From CAISOG01 sp044375625 (lineage in GTDB: Bacteria; Pseudomonadota; Alphaproteobacteria; CAISOG01), in NCBI GenBank assembly GCA_044375625.1, contig JBILMH010000005.1:1-60855 (forward strand): DNA of 60,855 bases, in the 5' to 3' direction. Positions 49,075 to 57,577 of this stretch are shown one piece after another. How positions within the stretch are numbered: the stretch's first letter is position 1; each line of letters starts with the position of its first letter. Made by a program: the position numbers and the translations under genes. The notes below the pieces were generated by a model. The model did not search any database. It saw only the letters and a list, made by a program, of their open reading frames with translations, and was not told the origin of the DNA.

Positions 49075-49827
49075 CTAACGCAGCACCGCCAGATAATTGA
49101 CCGCGACGTCGTTGCTTAGCCCCCATGTTCGGCTCAGCGGGTTCAGGGTCAACCCCGTCAATCGATCCATGGTCAGGCCGACATCGCGTGCCGCCGCCGC
49201 CAGCTCACTAGGCTTAACAAATTGCGACCAACGGTGGGTGCCCACCGCCACCCAACGCAACACCCGCTCTGCCGCCACCACCCCCAACAGATAGGATCGG
49301 GTGGTACGGTTCAGGGTGCTGATGATCACCAGGCCGCCTGGCTTTAACCGCTTGGCCAGCTCTGCCACAAAGCGCGCGGGGTTGGCAACATGTTCGATGA
49401 TCTCCAGGGCGATAATCGCGTCAAACGGGGCATCGGTGGGCAAATCCTCAACCGCGCTGCAACGATAATCGATGCTTAACCCCTGCTCCGCCCCGTGCGC
49501 CGCCGCCACCGCCACCGTTGCGGGCTCGGCATCCACCGCGGTCACCGCCGCCCCCAGCCGACTTAATGGCTCAGCGATCAGGCCGCCGCCACAGCCAACA
49601 TCCAACATGGTCAGCCCCGTCAACGGCTGCGCCGCCGCCGTATCCAGGCCAAAATGTTGGCACAGCTGTTCGCGGATATAGCTTAGGCGCAACGGGTTGA
49701 TGGCGTGCAACACGTCATAGCCACCGCCGCTGATCCACCAACGGTCGGCCTGCGCCGCGAAATGGCGTAGTTCCTCAGGGCGCGCCGTGCTGGTTGCAGA
49801 TGGTTGAGGGTTCGTGGTGGTGGTCAT
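49075..49827 (-). CDS. ubiG: ubiquinone biosynthesis O-methyltransferase
   Basis: UbiG performs both O-methylations of ubiquinone synthesis with SAM. Signature pieces: FAAQADRWWISGGGYDVLHA, the SAM loop LTMLDVGCGGGLIAEPLSRL, GLSIDYRCSAVEDLP, and IIALEIIEHVANPARFV, with the family's tail GLTLNPLSRTWGLSNDVAVN. The 250-residue length is normal. Its start codon ATG (49827-49825) is the very edge of a MITE-like repeat, so its expression signals must lie within that element. Confidence 0.95.
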   Translation of the reverse strand: MTTTTNPQPSATSTARPEELRHFAAQADRWWISGGGYDVLHAINPLRLSYIREQLCQHFGLDTAAAQPLTGLTMLDVGCGGGLIAEPLSRLGAAVTAVDAEPATVAVAAAHGAEQGLSIDYRCSAVEDLPTDAPFDAIIALEIIEHVANPARFVAELAKRLKPGGLVIISTLNRTTRSYLLGVVAAERVLRWVAVGTHRWSQFVKPSELAAAARDVGLTMDRLTGLTLNPLSRTWGLSNDVAVNYLAVLR

Positions 49828-49974
49828 ATAGGTGATTCAATCCAAAAAGCAGCAACTAACGAAAATGACAATCGAGCGAGAAACAGAACGGCGTGTACTT
49901 TTGCGTACATAAGCATTGTATCACAGACTGAGCGCATTTGCAGCACTGGTGCTTTCTAACGAGGAATACCTATA
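49827..49974. mobile_element. hairpin MITE-like repeat, copy 4 (diverged)
   Basis: Ends TATAGGTGATTCAATCC and (reverse complement) TATAGGTATTCCTCGTTAGA enclose 148 bases; the interior keeps CGAGCGAGAAACAGAACGG, GTGTAC...GTACAT and TTGCAGCACTGG. It fills exactly the gap between two minus-strand genes: its right end carries the TAG stop (49970-49972) of the upstream gene, and its left base is the A of the ubiG ATG. Confidence 0.8.
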
Positions 49975-50818
49975 GCGGCAACAGTCCCCCATTAACGTGG
50001 CGCAGGCTGGCTAAGGCTTGTTCAATGGCGGGCACCAAAATCCTGGCAACCGAATCGGCCTTAGCAGGCGTATCAATCTGATCCGATCGAACCTCTAAAA
50101 CAATGTTTGGCAAGGCCAGCGGGACAGCATGAAAAGAAATGGCAAAAGATACGCCGCCGCGAATGTCATAGGGCTCATTATCTCCCACCACCCAATCGGT
50201 AGCGGTGGTCAACTGCGCCAACATCGCGGCGCTTAACCCAAAATCCTGATCCCACAATACCCCAACCTGCCAAGGGCGCTGCTGGCCATGAAAATTGGGG
50301 GTAAAGCTGTGAACACTGATTAGGGCGGGGCGCACGCCCTCTAACAGGCTTTGGCTAATTTGGCGGGTGATAGCCTGATGATATGGCCAGAACCAAGTTT
50401 TGGCGCGCTCCGCCACCTCCTCCTGCTGCAGATTCTGGTTGCCGGGGATCTCCAACATTTTCTGTACCCGCTGTGCCACAAATTCGGGGTCATAGGGCCA
50501 TCGGTTACATTCCACCACCAAACGGCTGACAGTGGCCAGCACGGCGGGGGCATGCAACCACTTTGCCAAGGCACGAGTTAGATCGGCCGCCCCCACGTCC
50601 AACAGCGCGTTCAAATGCTGGTCGGGATCGTTAAAACTGGTGGGTAGCCCCAGGCCGTTTAGCGCGGTCGGAATAAAGCTGCCTGCATGTTCGCAGGTCA
50701 GCACCAGATCGGATCGACCCGTAGGATTCAACACGGAAAAAGGATCTGGCATAGCCGTCATGCCAACCATCATGCGCCGCCGCCCGCTGCAAATCAAGAT
50801 CTGGCGGTAACACTCCAT
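49970..50818 (-). CDS. N-formylglutamate amidohydrolase-family protein
   Basis: The protein has the FGase-family pattern: LVLTCEHAGSFIPTALNGLG, DVGAADLTRALAKWLHAPAV, SRLVVECNRWPYDP, ISVHSFTPNFHGQQRPWQVG and IVLEVRSDQI. The His/Glu/Asp residues should bind a metal. In histidine degradation such enzymes free glutamate from formylglutamate, but many paralogues act on other N-acyl amino acids; no hut genes are here. The start is unsure: ATG 50818 as given, or ATG 50773 (MMVG). Its stop codon TAG lies inside the MITE-like repeat at 49827-49974. Confidence 0.85.
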   Translation of the reverse strand: MECYRQILICSGRRRMMVGMTAMPDPFSVLNPTGRSDLVLTCEHAGSFIPTALNGLGLPTSFNDPDQHLNALLDVGAADLTRALAKWLHAPAVLATVSRLVVECNRWPYDPEFVAQRVQKMLEIPGNQNLQQEEVAERAKTWFWPYHQAITRQISQSLLEGVRPALISVHSFTPNFHGQQRPWQVGVLWDQDFGLSAAMLAQLTTATDWVVGDNEPYDIRGGVSFAISFHAVPLALPNIVLEVRSDQIDTPAKADSVARILVPAIEQALASLRHVNGGLLPL

Positions 50819-50881
50819 CGCAAGAGGGGGGGAATTGGTGGCGACAGAAAAAGGCTAAACTTATCCGCACCACCAACTGTC

Positions 50882-50904
50882 ATTCTACCCTTTATGGGTA
50901 GAAT
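50882..50904. repeat. 9-bp stem-loop (left of a pair)
   Basis: ATTCTACCC-TTTAT-GGGTAGAAT is perfect. A near-identical hairpin lies 41 bases downstream at 50945. Both differ only at two or so stem positions (pairs preserved) and in the loop. Confidence 0.6.
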
Positions 50905-50944
50905 CTCTAATCCTAACCGCTGTACAGGCGGTGCCATCGCATGG

Positions 50945-50967
50945 ATCCTACCCACAAGGGGTAGGAT
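50945..50967. repeat. 9-bp stem-loop (right of a pair)
   Basis: ATCCTACCC-ACAAG-GGGTAGGAT, companion of the hairpin at 50882. The paired change ATTC/GAAT to ATCC/GGAT keeps pairing, suggesting that the structure matters. Confidence 0.6.
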
Positions 50968-51008
50968 GACAACAGAGAGGCGGGAATGTTTCATCATCCC
51001 CCATCGCC

Positions 51009-51046
51009 AGAGGGGGGATGCCCAGCACGCCGAACATCCCCCCTCT
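51009..51046. terminator. 12-bp inverted repeat downstream of the prepilin gene
   Basis: AGAGGGGGGATG, a 14-base loop and CATCCCCCCTCT form a perfect 12-bp stem 33 bases beyond the prepilin stop, suited to end the pilus operon or shield its mRNA. No T-run follows on the minus strand. Confidence 0.5.
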
Positions 51047-51078
51047 AATCTGATAGTCGGGTGGCCAAAGCCCCCTAT

Positions 51079-51867
51079 CTACAGCGCGATGAACAGCAGG
51101 CAGTTGCGGTCGCTGCTGGTGCCATCATAGCTAAGGTTGGGTGCCGTCCCGGTGGTGCAGCCCGTGCCCGTCGCCATAACCTTGCCCGTGCGGGGATTGC
51201 CATCGTCCAAGGCTTTATCAATCTGATAGGCCTGATCAGGTTTTAGGATAGGGGTGCCTGCAAAATCACCCGTTGTTGCACCATCCGCCGTGGTTGGGGA
51301 TCCATCGCCAACCCGTAACCATGTCCCCTTGGGAATGGCCACCGAATTGCTGGTGGTGGTTCCGTCGGCCGCAACCGCAACGATGCCACCGCCCAGACGG
51401 GTGGCGGGAATATCCTTACCCAACTTAGCGCTGGATGCAGTTGCGGTGGGATTGGCATTGACCCCCGTCACCAAATTGGCCGCAACCAGATGCTGCCAGA
51501 ATTGGGCGTTTTCCGTGCTGGCAGCACTAAGGGCGGTTGAGCCTAAGGCGCCTGAACCACTGCCGTTGCTTAAGCTGGCGTTCAAGCGGGTGGTGGCCTC
51601 AGAAAAATTGCCGGGCAGCGCATTGTATTTGTCCTGAAACGTGGTGACCGCCGTGCGATAGCCCTGCACCTGATCCACCAACGACTGTATGCGGGCATTT
51701 TCAATCAAGGTTTGCCCCTGCAAGGCGCCGCCAATCAACAGACCCGCCACCGCCAAGACAATGGCGGCTTCGATCAGGCTGAACCCCGCCTGGCGATTTT
51801 TTCGTTTGGCGGCGGATTGTTGGGATGGATTGGTCAAAATTTTGGCCAAAATTTTGGAATTTTTCAT
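51079..51867 (-). CDS. type IV prepilin-like protein
   Basis: A 28-residue basic leader ends at Gly28 in RQAGFSLIEAAIVLAVAGLL, the class III prepilin cleavage site; Phe is +1 and Glu +5, as in pilins. The hydrophobic helix IEAAIVLAVAGLLIGGAL follows, then about 215 residues rich in Ala, Gly, Thr and Ser with a C-terminal Cys pair (GTGCTTGTA and RNCLLF) that could form the pilin disulphide loop. Last gene of the pilus-like operon, 24 bases after the secretin gene. No prepilin peptidase gene is visible in the window. Confidence 0.85.
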   Translation of the reverse strand: MKNSKILAKILTNPSQQSAAKRKNRQAGFSLIEAAIVLAVAGLLIGGALQGQTLIENARIQSLVDQVQGYRTAVTTFQDKYNALPGNFSEATTRLNASLSNGSGSGALGSTALSAASTENAQFWQHLVAANLVTGVNANPTATASSAKLGKDIPATRLGGGIVAVAADGTTTSNSVAIPKGTWLRVGDGSPTTADGATTGDFAGTPILKPDQAYQIDKALDDGNPRTGKVMATGTGCTTGTAPNLSYDGTSSDRNCLLFIAL

Positions 51868-51891
51868 GGAAATAGCTCCTGATGGTTGATG

Positions 51892-53718
51892 TTACGGGTT
51901 AGGGTTAGAGGAAATTGGTGCAGGGGGTGATGATTCCCGCGGCGTATCGCCTGGCGACCTGGCCGCAGGATCCTGTTCTTCCGGCAACGTCTCGGCGCTA
52001 TAGCCTGGCAAGGCTAAGGGGCGCGGATCGCGGGTAAATTTCTGATACAACTTGGCATCGGCGGGGCTAACGCTGGCCTGGGCATCGGCGGGCGGCAACA
52101 GGGTTGCGCGCAGGAAGATAACCAATTCCACCACCTCCTGCGAATCATCCTTTGCGGCCACCAGCGGGCTTAGCAGGGCGGGCACATTATCCTTTAGCCC
52201 TGGAATCCCCTCCTTCTGATTTAGCCCGCGATCCTGCATCAATCCGCCCATCACAATCGCCTCACCCGATTGCAGGCGCAGCACCGAATCCAATTCCCGC
52301 ACCTCAACAATTGGCACGCTGGACACCACCGTGTTGTTTGAGGCAATCGCCACCGCGGGATCGGCGGTAAAGCCGGTAATGCGGGAAATGGTGGGGCGCA
52401 AGGTTAGGGTGACGTTTTGGCTGTCGGGGTTAATGGCGGGTTGCACGCTCATCACCAGCCCGATGGGCACCGTGTACAGCTGGCTGCCAACCGACACCAC
52501 ATCGGGATCGCCGTTTTTGCCCTGGCGCCGTTCATAGTCCAGGGTGAAATACACCTGATTCTGCGCCACTTTCAGAATAGCGTTTTGGTTGTTCATCACG
52601 GTTAGGCGGGGGTTGGATAGGGTGCGGGTGGTGCCAAAACTGTCCAAAAAGCCCAATACACCCGCAAAATTGCTGTCGTTAAGCGATAGGGTTAGAAAGC
52701 CTGGGGCAACCTTACCGGTTGAATCATAAGGACCTTCCTGTAGGGCAGAGCCCGCACCAAAGCTGCCCGCCGCGTTAAGAGCGGGTTTGCCCTTAACAAA
52801 AGTGCGCCAGTTGATGCCGCTGCGATACTGATCATTCAAGCTGACCTCAACCACCTTGGCCTCAATCAACACCTGCCCCGTCATTTGCCGTTGCAGCTCC
52901 GCCAGAAATTCTGTCACCCGTTTTTGTTGTACCTTGGTGCCGGTCACGGTCAACATCCCCGCCTGACGGTTCAGGCTGAAACTGCTGGCACTGTTCTCAT
53001 TATCCTCGGCCTTGCTGACCCGTCCATCCTTACTAAGCAGCAGGCGTAGGTTGGTTTCCAAATCGCCAAAGGGATCCGCCGTTGCCGTGCTACGAATGCG
53101 GCTTTTCGACCCGTTATCGCCGCTGTTGTTGGCATTCTGACCCTTAGCGACCGCGCCAAACACATCGGTGGAAATCCCAATGCTGCCCTGGCTTTCGCGC
53201 ACCGCGTTCAGGAAGTCCAGATGGTAATCCTGGGTATAGGGCAAATCCCGCTCCACCTGCAAAAAGCCGTTGCGGACGTGATAGCGGGTGTTGGTGCGGC
53301 TGGTAATTTGATCCAGCACATCGCGCAGAGGGCGGTTTTGCACGTTCATCAGCAAGCTACCCTGCACCTGTGGATCAATATCGGCGTCCAACCCCGTTTG
53401 GCGCGCCAGTTCCAGCAACAGGTCGCGCAGCGGCACCCCATCCCCCACGCTTAACGACACCGGCTTTAGCAGGGCGGCATCAATCGGCTCAACGGTAATC
53501 GCCTTATTGGGGGCAGGCGGGGTGGCAGCGGGCGGTTGCGCGGGCGGCATGGTGTTGTTGGGGTTGATCAGCGATTGGCGATAATCCTCAGGCGTCAGTT
53601 TTAGGGTGGGGTCGTGCATCGCCTCATGCCCCGGGTCACACCCCATCAGCATGGCTATCAGGCCAGCAAGCAGCAGCGGCCTGCAAACAAATCGATGGTG
53701 GGGCAACAGTTTGGTCAT
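51892..53718 (-). CDS. secretin (PilQ/MshL/GspD-like) lipoprotein
   Basis: The 608-residue protein begins with a lipoprotein signal (LAGLIAMLMGCDPG, Cys27). An N-domain contains SVGDGVPLRDLLLELARQTG, then RPLRDVLDQITSRTNTRY. The C-terminal secretin domain includes QVLIEAKVVEVSLNDQYRSG, TRTLSNPRLTVMNNQNAILK, and the closing signature ELDSVLRLQSGEAIVMGGLM then GLNQKEGIPGLKDNVPALLS. It would form the outer-membrane ring. The tail is Pro/Ser-rich. The start overlaps the preceding gene by 4 bases. Confidence 0.92.
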   Translation of the reverse strand: MTKLLPHHRFVCRPLLLAGLIAMLMGCDPGHEAMHDPTLKLTPEDYRQSLINPNNTMPPAQPPAATPPAPNKAITVEPIDAALLKPVSLSVGDGVPLRDLLLELARQTGLDADIDPQVQGSLLMNVQNRPLRDVLDQITSRTNTRYHVRNGFLQVERDLPYTQDYHLDFLNAVRESQGSIGISTDVFGAVAKGQNANNSGDNGSKSRIRSTATADPFGDLETNLRLLLSKDGRVSKAEDNENSASSFSLNRQAGMLTVTGTKVQQKRVTEFLAELQRQMTGQVLIEAKVVEVSLNDQYRSGINWRTFVKGKPALNAAGSFGAGSALQEGPYDSTGKVAPGFLTLSLNDSNFAGVLGFLDSFGTTRTLSNPRLTVMNNQNAILKVAQNQVYFTLDYERRQGKNGDPDVVSVGSQLYTVPIGLVMSVQPAINPDSQNVTLTLRPTISRITGFTADPAVAIASNNTVVSSVPIVEVRELDSVLRLQSGEAIVMGGLMQDRGLNQKEGIPGLKDNVPALLSPLVAAKDDSQEVVELVIFLRATLLPPADAQASVSPADAKLYQKFTRDPRPLALPGYSAETLPEEQDPAARSPGDTPRESSPPAPISSNPNP

Positions 53719-55073
53719 GGCTTAGGGGCTGCAGTTTCTTTGGGGGTTGAGGATTTCGGCTTAGCGGTTGTTGGTTGGGGTTTGGGGGATGGATGGGGAA
53801 GAGTGGGCGGCAATTCGGTGGCCAATTCAGCGGACAATTCGGTGGATAAGGGTGGTGGTGGCGGCAAAATCGCCTGTCCCGCCATCGGGTGATAGCCAAC
53901 TGGCCGCAAGCCTTTTGCACTGGCGGCAGACTCTGACGCTGTAGAAGGAACCACATTGACCATTGGTGCCAGGGGACTATCGCTGCCCCCCGCCGACAGT
54001 TTCAGCAGGCGGCCATCCACGCTGTGTTGCCACAAAACCGATTGGGCGGAAACCGTCAACAGCTGCCAATCGCCCAGCTGAATGCTGGGGCTGCTGCTGT
54101 CATATTTCTGACCATTCAGCCAAAAGCTCCAGCGTTCGGGGCTAAGGTACAAAATCGCGCTGACCGTCATGGGTCTTGCGCCAGCTACCCCAACGCCCCC
54201 CCCCATTTGGTCAGAGGGCGGCGCCATCGATGCCCGCGGGTCGGCCAAGCCAACCGCTTCGGGTGACAGCAGCGGCCGCTGCATCCCCTGAGCTATCCCC
54301 TGATTCACCCCCTGATACGCGGCTTGATAACCGTTCCTATCCCCCTCTTGGGCGCTAAATTGAGGGGCTAACCCATCTTGCCCAGCTTTTTTGGCCTGCG
54401 TTTCCAATGAACCACCCGCCTGGCTAGCCGCCGCCAGTGCTGGCCAAGCTGGCAAGGGATCGGCCAGCCCGATGAGCAGCAATTGCCATTGGCTATCCAC
54501 CAGGGCGGGGCTTTTGTCGCTGGCGAGCAACGGCTTTTGGGTTAATTGCAAGGGAATCACAAAGCCTGGCAGTTGCGACGCCAAGGTCATCACCACTTGC
54601 CGCCCCTGCAAATCATCGACGGTTTTAACTGCCAGCTGCAGCTTAAAGGCGTTCAGCTTAAGACTTTGCTCGGTTGTGCCATCCAACTGATCCTCTAACG
54701 GATAGCGCGCCGCCCCCACCATCAGGTCACCCAGTTGTGGGCGCAGCTGTTGCACATTGGGATCTTGCCGCAATTTGGCCAGGGCAACGGTTACCGCCTG
54801 CGCCGTCAGCGGGCTGGCCAGGCTTTGGCGCTCATACAGCCCTATGGCGGGCAGGCGTTGTTGCCAAGCCTGCAAATTGTTCAGCTGCTGATTGGCCAGG
54901 CGGGCGGTCTGCTTAGCCTGCGTCAACCGTTGCTGCTGCTGCCCACGCCAGCTGTGACCCGCGATGACCATCAGCACGCCGACCATCAGCACCAGCATGG
55001 CCAGCCATTGCCCCTGGCGGTTTTGGCGCATCAGCGGGCTGGTGGATTGGGGATGGGGGTGGGAAGGCTTCAT
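53715..55073 (-). CDS. PilO/PilP-like inner-membrane pilus assembly protein
   Basis: One membrane helix near the N-terminus (WLAMLVLMVGVLMVIAGHSW) is followed by a coiled-coil-like part QQQRLTQAKQTARLANQQLN and a long Ala/Gln/Pro-rich periplasmic region, containing a PilP-like beta segment (VSAILYLSPERWSFWLNGQK, then WQLLTVSAQSVLWQHSVDGR). Sequence similarity is weak; the assignment comes from topology and from its place between the PilMN-like and secretin genes. PilO/PilP link the inner-membrane platform to the secretin. The C-terminus is low-complexity Pro/Lys/Ser. Confidence 0.65.
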   Translation of the reverse strand: MKPSHPHPQSTSPLMRQNRQGQWLAMLVLMVGVLMVIAGHSWRGQQQQRLTQAKQTARLANQQLNNLQAWQQRLPAIGLYERQSLASPLTAQAVTVALAKLRQDPNVQQLRPQLGDLMVGAARYPLEDQLDGTTEQSLKLNAFKLQLAVKTVDDLQGRQVVMTLASQLPGFVIPLQLTQKPLLASDKSPALVDSQWQLLLIGLADPLPAWPALAAASQAGGSLETQAKKAGQDGLAPQFSAQEGDRNGYQAAYQGVNQGIAQGMQRPLLSPEAVGLADPRASMAPPSDQMGGGVGVAGARPMTVSAILYLSPERWSFWLNGQKYDSSSPSIQLGDWQLLTVSAQSVLWQHSVDGRLLKLSAGGSDSPLAPMVNVVPSTASESAASAKGLRPVGYHPMAGQAILPPPPPLSTELSAELATELPPTLPHPSPKPQPTTAKPKSSTPKETAAPKP

Positions 55074-55075
55074 GA

Positions 55076-56332
55076 CTACTCGTTCGCCCCCGCTTTGCCA
55101 GAATCTTTGGATGCCTGATTGGCCGCCTGATTGGCTGGCTGAAGCGTCAGAATTTGCGCCCCGTTGGCGGCGGTTTGCCAGCTGGCGGTCATGGATGCGG
55201 CTTTGTCAGCGGGCTGGCCAGCATGGTCACCTGATGATTCAGAAGATTCGGGCGATTCGGCGGATTCGGCCAGTTGGCTGGGCAACAGGGCGATGATGTT
55301 GGCAACGGTGGGATCCTCCGCCAGGGTGGCGGGCACCTGGATCTGCAATTCGGGCTGGCTGGTTTTGGTTAGGGCGGCATGGCTGGGTTGCCACCATTGC
55401 TCTGGCTTGCTGCGACCCGCCTGCCAGCTTAGTTTGTCGGCCATCAGCGCACTTGGCCAAACCGCGGATACCCTCGACAACCAGCCAAACAGGGGGGGAT
55501 GGTTGGCCACCTGCTGTTGCCACCAGCGATCGGCCAATTGCCAATGGTGACTATCGGCTAACGGCATCGGCATCTGACCCGCCAACTGTTGAACCGATTG
55601 TTGGGTGGTGACCGCCTTGACCTGCATCGCCATCGCTTCCTGCCGCAGCTGCACCCCATCCAGCAGCAACAAAATCGTCACCGCCACCGCCGCCGCCCCG
55701 CTGACCCATTGGCATCGCCGCAACCACAGCCATTGCTGGCTAAGCCGTTGCCAAATCGCGGTCAGCGGTAGCCATAGCGGAATCGGCGCGCCATCGTCCC
55801 GCCCCGCCAACATAACCTTGCTCAGGCGGTGGCCATCCCCCTGCAACAGATCCAGCAGTTCGGGCAAATAGCCAAGACCGCGCAACAACCACACATCGCG
55901 GCCACCCGTGGCGGGCTGCCCGCCGCCAATGCCACCCTGATACCCATTCGGGCTTGATCGCGGCATGGCCGTTGCGCCCACCGCCACCAATTCCCCCGCC
56001 ATCAGCTGTCGGCTAAAGCGTTGCTGCAAAAACGGCGCCCATTCACGGCGCTGCAACTTTGGCCACACCATCACCTGGGTCTCGGCGGTTTCATGAGCGA
56101 TGACCAGCTGAAGCGGGCTAGCGGGGGGCAGGTGATCGCGCAGCTGCCGCCAAATGCCTGGGATACCATCTTGGCCAGAGGGGTTGGCCGCGCTGTTCAT
56201 GATGGGGGGAACGGCAACAGACCCCTCCTCCTGCCAGCCATCCGGCGACCAGGATTGCACCCGCACCGATTGTTCATCCAGCAACAGGCGCCAAGCGTTT
56301 TGATTCAACCGGGACAACAGGCGCTTGAGCAT
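55076..56332 (-). CDS. PilM/PilN-like (GspL-like) fused assembly protein
   Basis: The 418-residue protein has an N-terminal half of about 210 residues (WRLLLDEQSVRVQSWSPDGW, LQLVIAHETAETQVMVWPKL), resembling a degenerate actin-like PilM domain, a membrane helix (WVSGAAAVAVTILLLLDGVQ), and a periplasmic PilN-like part with MQVKAVTTQQSVQQLAGQMP. GspL of type II secretion has the same plan. It should couple the cytosolic ATPase to periplasmic partners. It abuts the platform gene upstream (stop and start within 1 base). Confidence 0.65.
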   Translation of the reverse strand: MLKRLLSRLNQNAWRLLLDEQSVRVQSWSPDGWQEEGSVAVPPIMNSAANPSGQDGIPGIWRQLRDHLPPASPLQLVIAHETAETQVMVWPKLQRREWAPFLQQRFSRQLMAGELVAVGATAMPRSSPNGYQGGIGGGQPATGGRDVWLLRGLGYLPELLDLLQGDGHRLSKVMLAGRDDGAPIPLWLPLTAIWQRLSQQWLWLRRCQWVSGAAAVAVTILLLLDGVQLRQEAMAMQVKAVTTQQSVQQLAGQMPMPLADSHHWQLADRWWQQQVANHPPLFGWLSRVSAVWPSALMADKLSWQAGRSKPEQWWQPSHAALTKTSQPELQIQVPATLAEDPTVANIIALLPSQLAESAESPESSESSGDHAGQPADKAASMTASWQTAANGAQILTLQPANQAANQASKDSGKAGANE

Positions 56333-57577
56333 CTAAAAACCCTTGCCCAACTGACCGACCGCCTGATAGACGGGCAGCATCATCGCCGCCAGCACCCACA
56401 GGATCATGCCGCCCGCCACCAGCAGCAGGCCGTTTTGCAGCTGGCTCCAACGGCGAGGCCAGGTAATCGCCAACTGCCGTTCCAACAGGGTTAGCCCTTG
56501 TTGCAAACAGTGATCCAGCCGCCCCGTTTGCTCTCCCATCAGCACCAAATCCTGCAACAGGGGGGGCAACAACCGACTGCCCATCAGGGCGATGCTAAGG
56601 CTTTGGCCATCGGCCAGCTGCTGTTCCAACCGTTTGGCCTGTTCCACCAAGCTGCGATTGCTCAACGCCGCCCTGGCCAGCTCTAGCCCGCGCAACAGCG
56701 GCACCCCCGCCTGCCAGGCCAACAGCCAGGCATGGGTATAGGGAATAATCTGGCCATCACGATGCAGTTCGCCCAACAGCGGCAGTTTCAGGCGCACCCT
56801 ATCCACCACCGTTCTTACCCGCGGCAGGCTTATAGCGGCGATAACCACAGCCACGCTAAGGCCAACCAGCGCTATCAGCACCGCCCCGCCGAAACGGCCG
56901 ACCGCACCCGAAAATTGCATCAACAGCTTGGCGGCCAGGCTGGGTTGGCTGCCCAAACTTTGCAACAGACCGCTCAGCCCGGGCAACAGCTGCTGACTGA
57001 TCATGCTCAACAACATCAACACCACGCCAATCACCATCAGGGGATAGCGCATCGCCTGCCAATTCTGTTGCTTCCAGGATAGGTGCCAGCGGTAGTGGGC
57101 GGCCAGGCGATCAAAACAGCCCGCCAACTGACCAGTTTGATCCGCCGCCTGAAACAGGCTGGTGGCCAGGGCGCCAAACCCCCCATGGGGTAAGGTTGAT
57201 ACCGCCTGCCCCAGGCTTTGCCCCGCCAACAATTCCATCCGCAATTGCTTAAGCATGTGGCGCAGGCGGCGTTGCCGCACCATCGTTTCACTTTTGGCCA
57301 GCGCGTCCAGCAGGGGGATGCCCGCCGTCATCAACATCGCCGCCCGCTCAAAAAAACTGGCCAACTCTGCCCTATCCAGCTTTTGCCAGGGCATTACCAG
57401 CGACAGCCAACGGCGACGAGCACTTAGCAGCACCAGCCCCTGCCGATGCAGCAATTGTTGCAGCTGTAGGCGATCGGGCGCCTCTAACAATCCCCGCACA
57501 ATTTGGCCAGCGCCATCAGGGCTTGCCCCCCCATGACCAACGCCCGCCGTCATCGCGCGATAGGCAAAGCGGTTCAT
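56333..57577 (-). CDS. GspF/PilC-like inner-membrane platform protein
   Basis: The 414-residue protein has two GspF domains: LASFFERAAMLMTAGIPLLD with LLAGQSLGQAVSTLPHG, and YTHAWLLAWQAGVPLLRGLE with DGQSLSIALMGSRLLPPLLQ. Hydrophobic helices YPLMVIGVVLMLLSMISQQL and LIALVGLSVAVVIAAISLP separate them, and a last helix NGLLLVAGGMILWVLAAMML ends it. It is the polytopic platform on which the ATPase turns. It overlaps the ATPase gene by 4 bases. Confidence 0.92.
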   Translation of the reverse strand: MNRFAYRAMTAGVGHGGASPDGAGQIVRGLLEAPDRLQLQQLLHRQGLVLLSARRRWLSLVMPWQKLDRAELASFFERAAMLMTAGIPLLDALAKSETMVRQRRLRHMLKQLRMELLAGQSLGQAVSTLPHGGFGALATSLFQAADQTGQLAGCFDRLAAHYRWHLSWKQQNWQAMRYPLMVIGVVLMLLSMISQQLLPGLSGLLQSLGSQPSLAAKLLMQFSGAVGRFGGAVLIALVGLSVAVVIAAISLPRVRTVVDRVRLKLPLLGELHRDGQIIPYTHAWLLAWQAGVPLLRGLELARAALSNRSLVEQAKRLEQQLADGQSLSIALMGSRLLPPLLQDLVLMGEQTGRLDHCLQQGLTLLERQLAITWPRRWSQLQNGLLLVAGGMILWVLAAMMLPVYQAVGQLGKGF

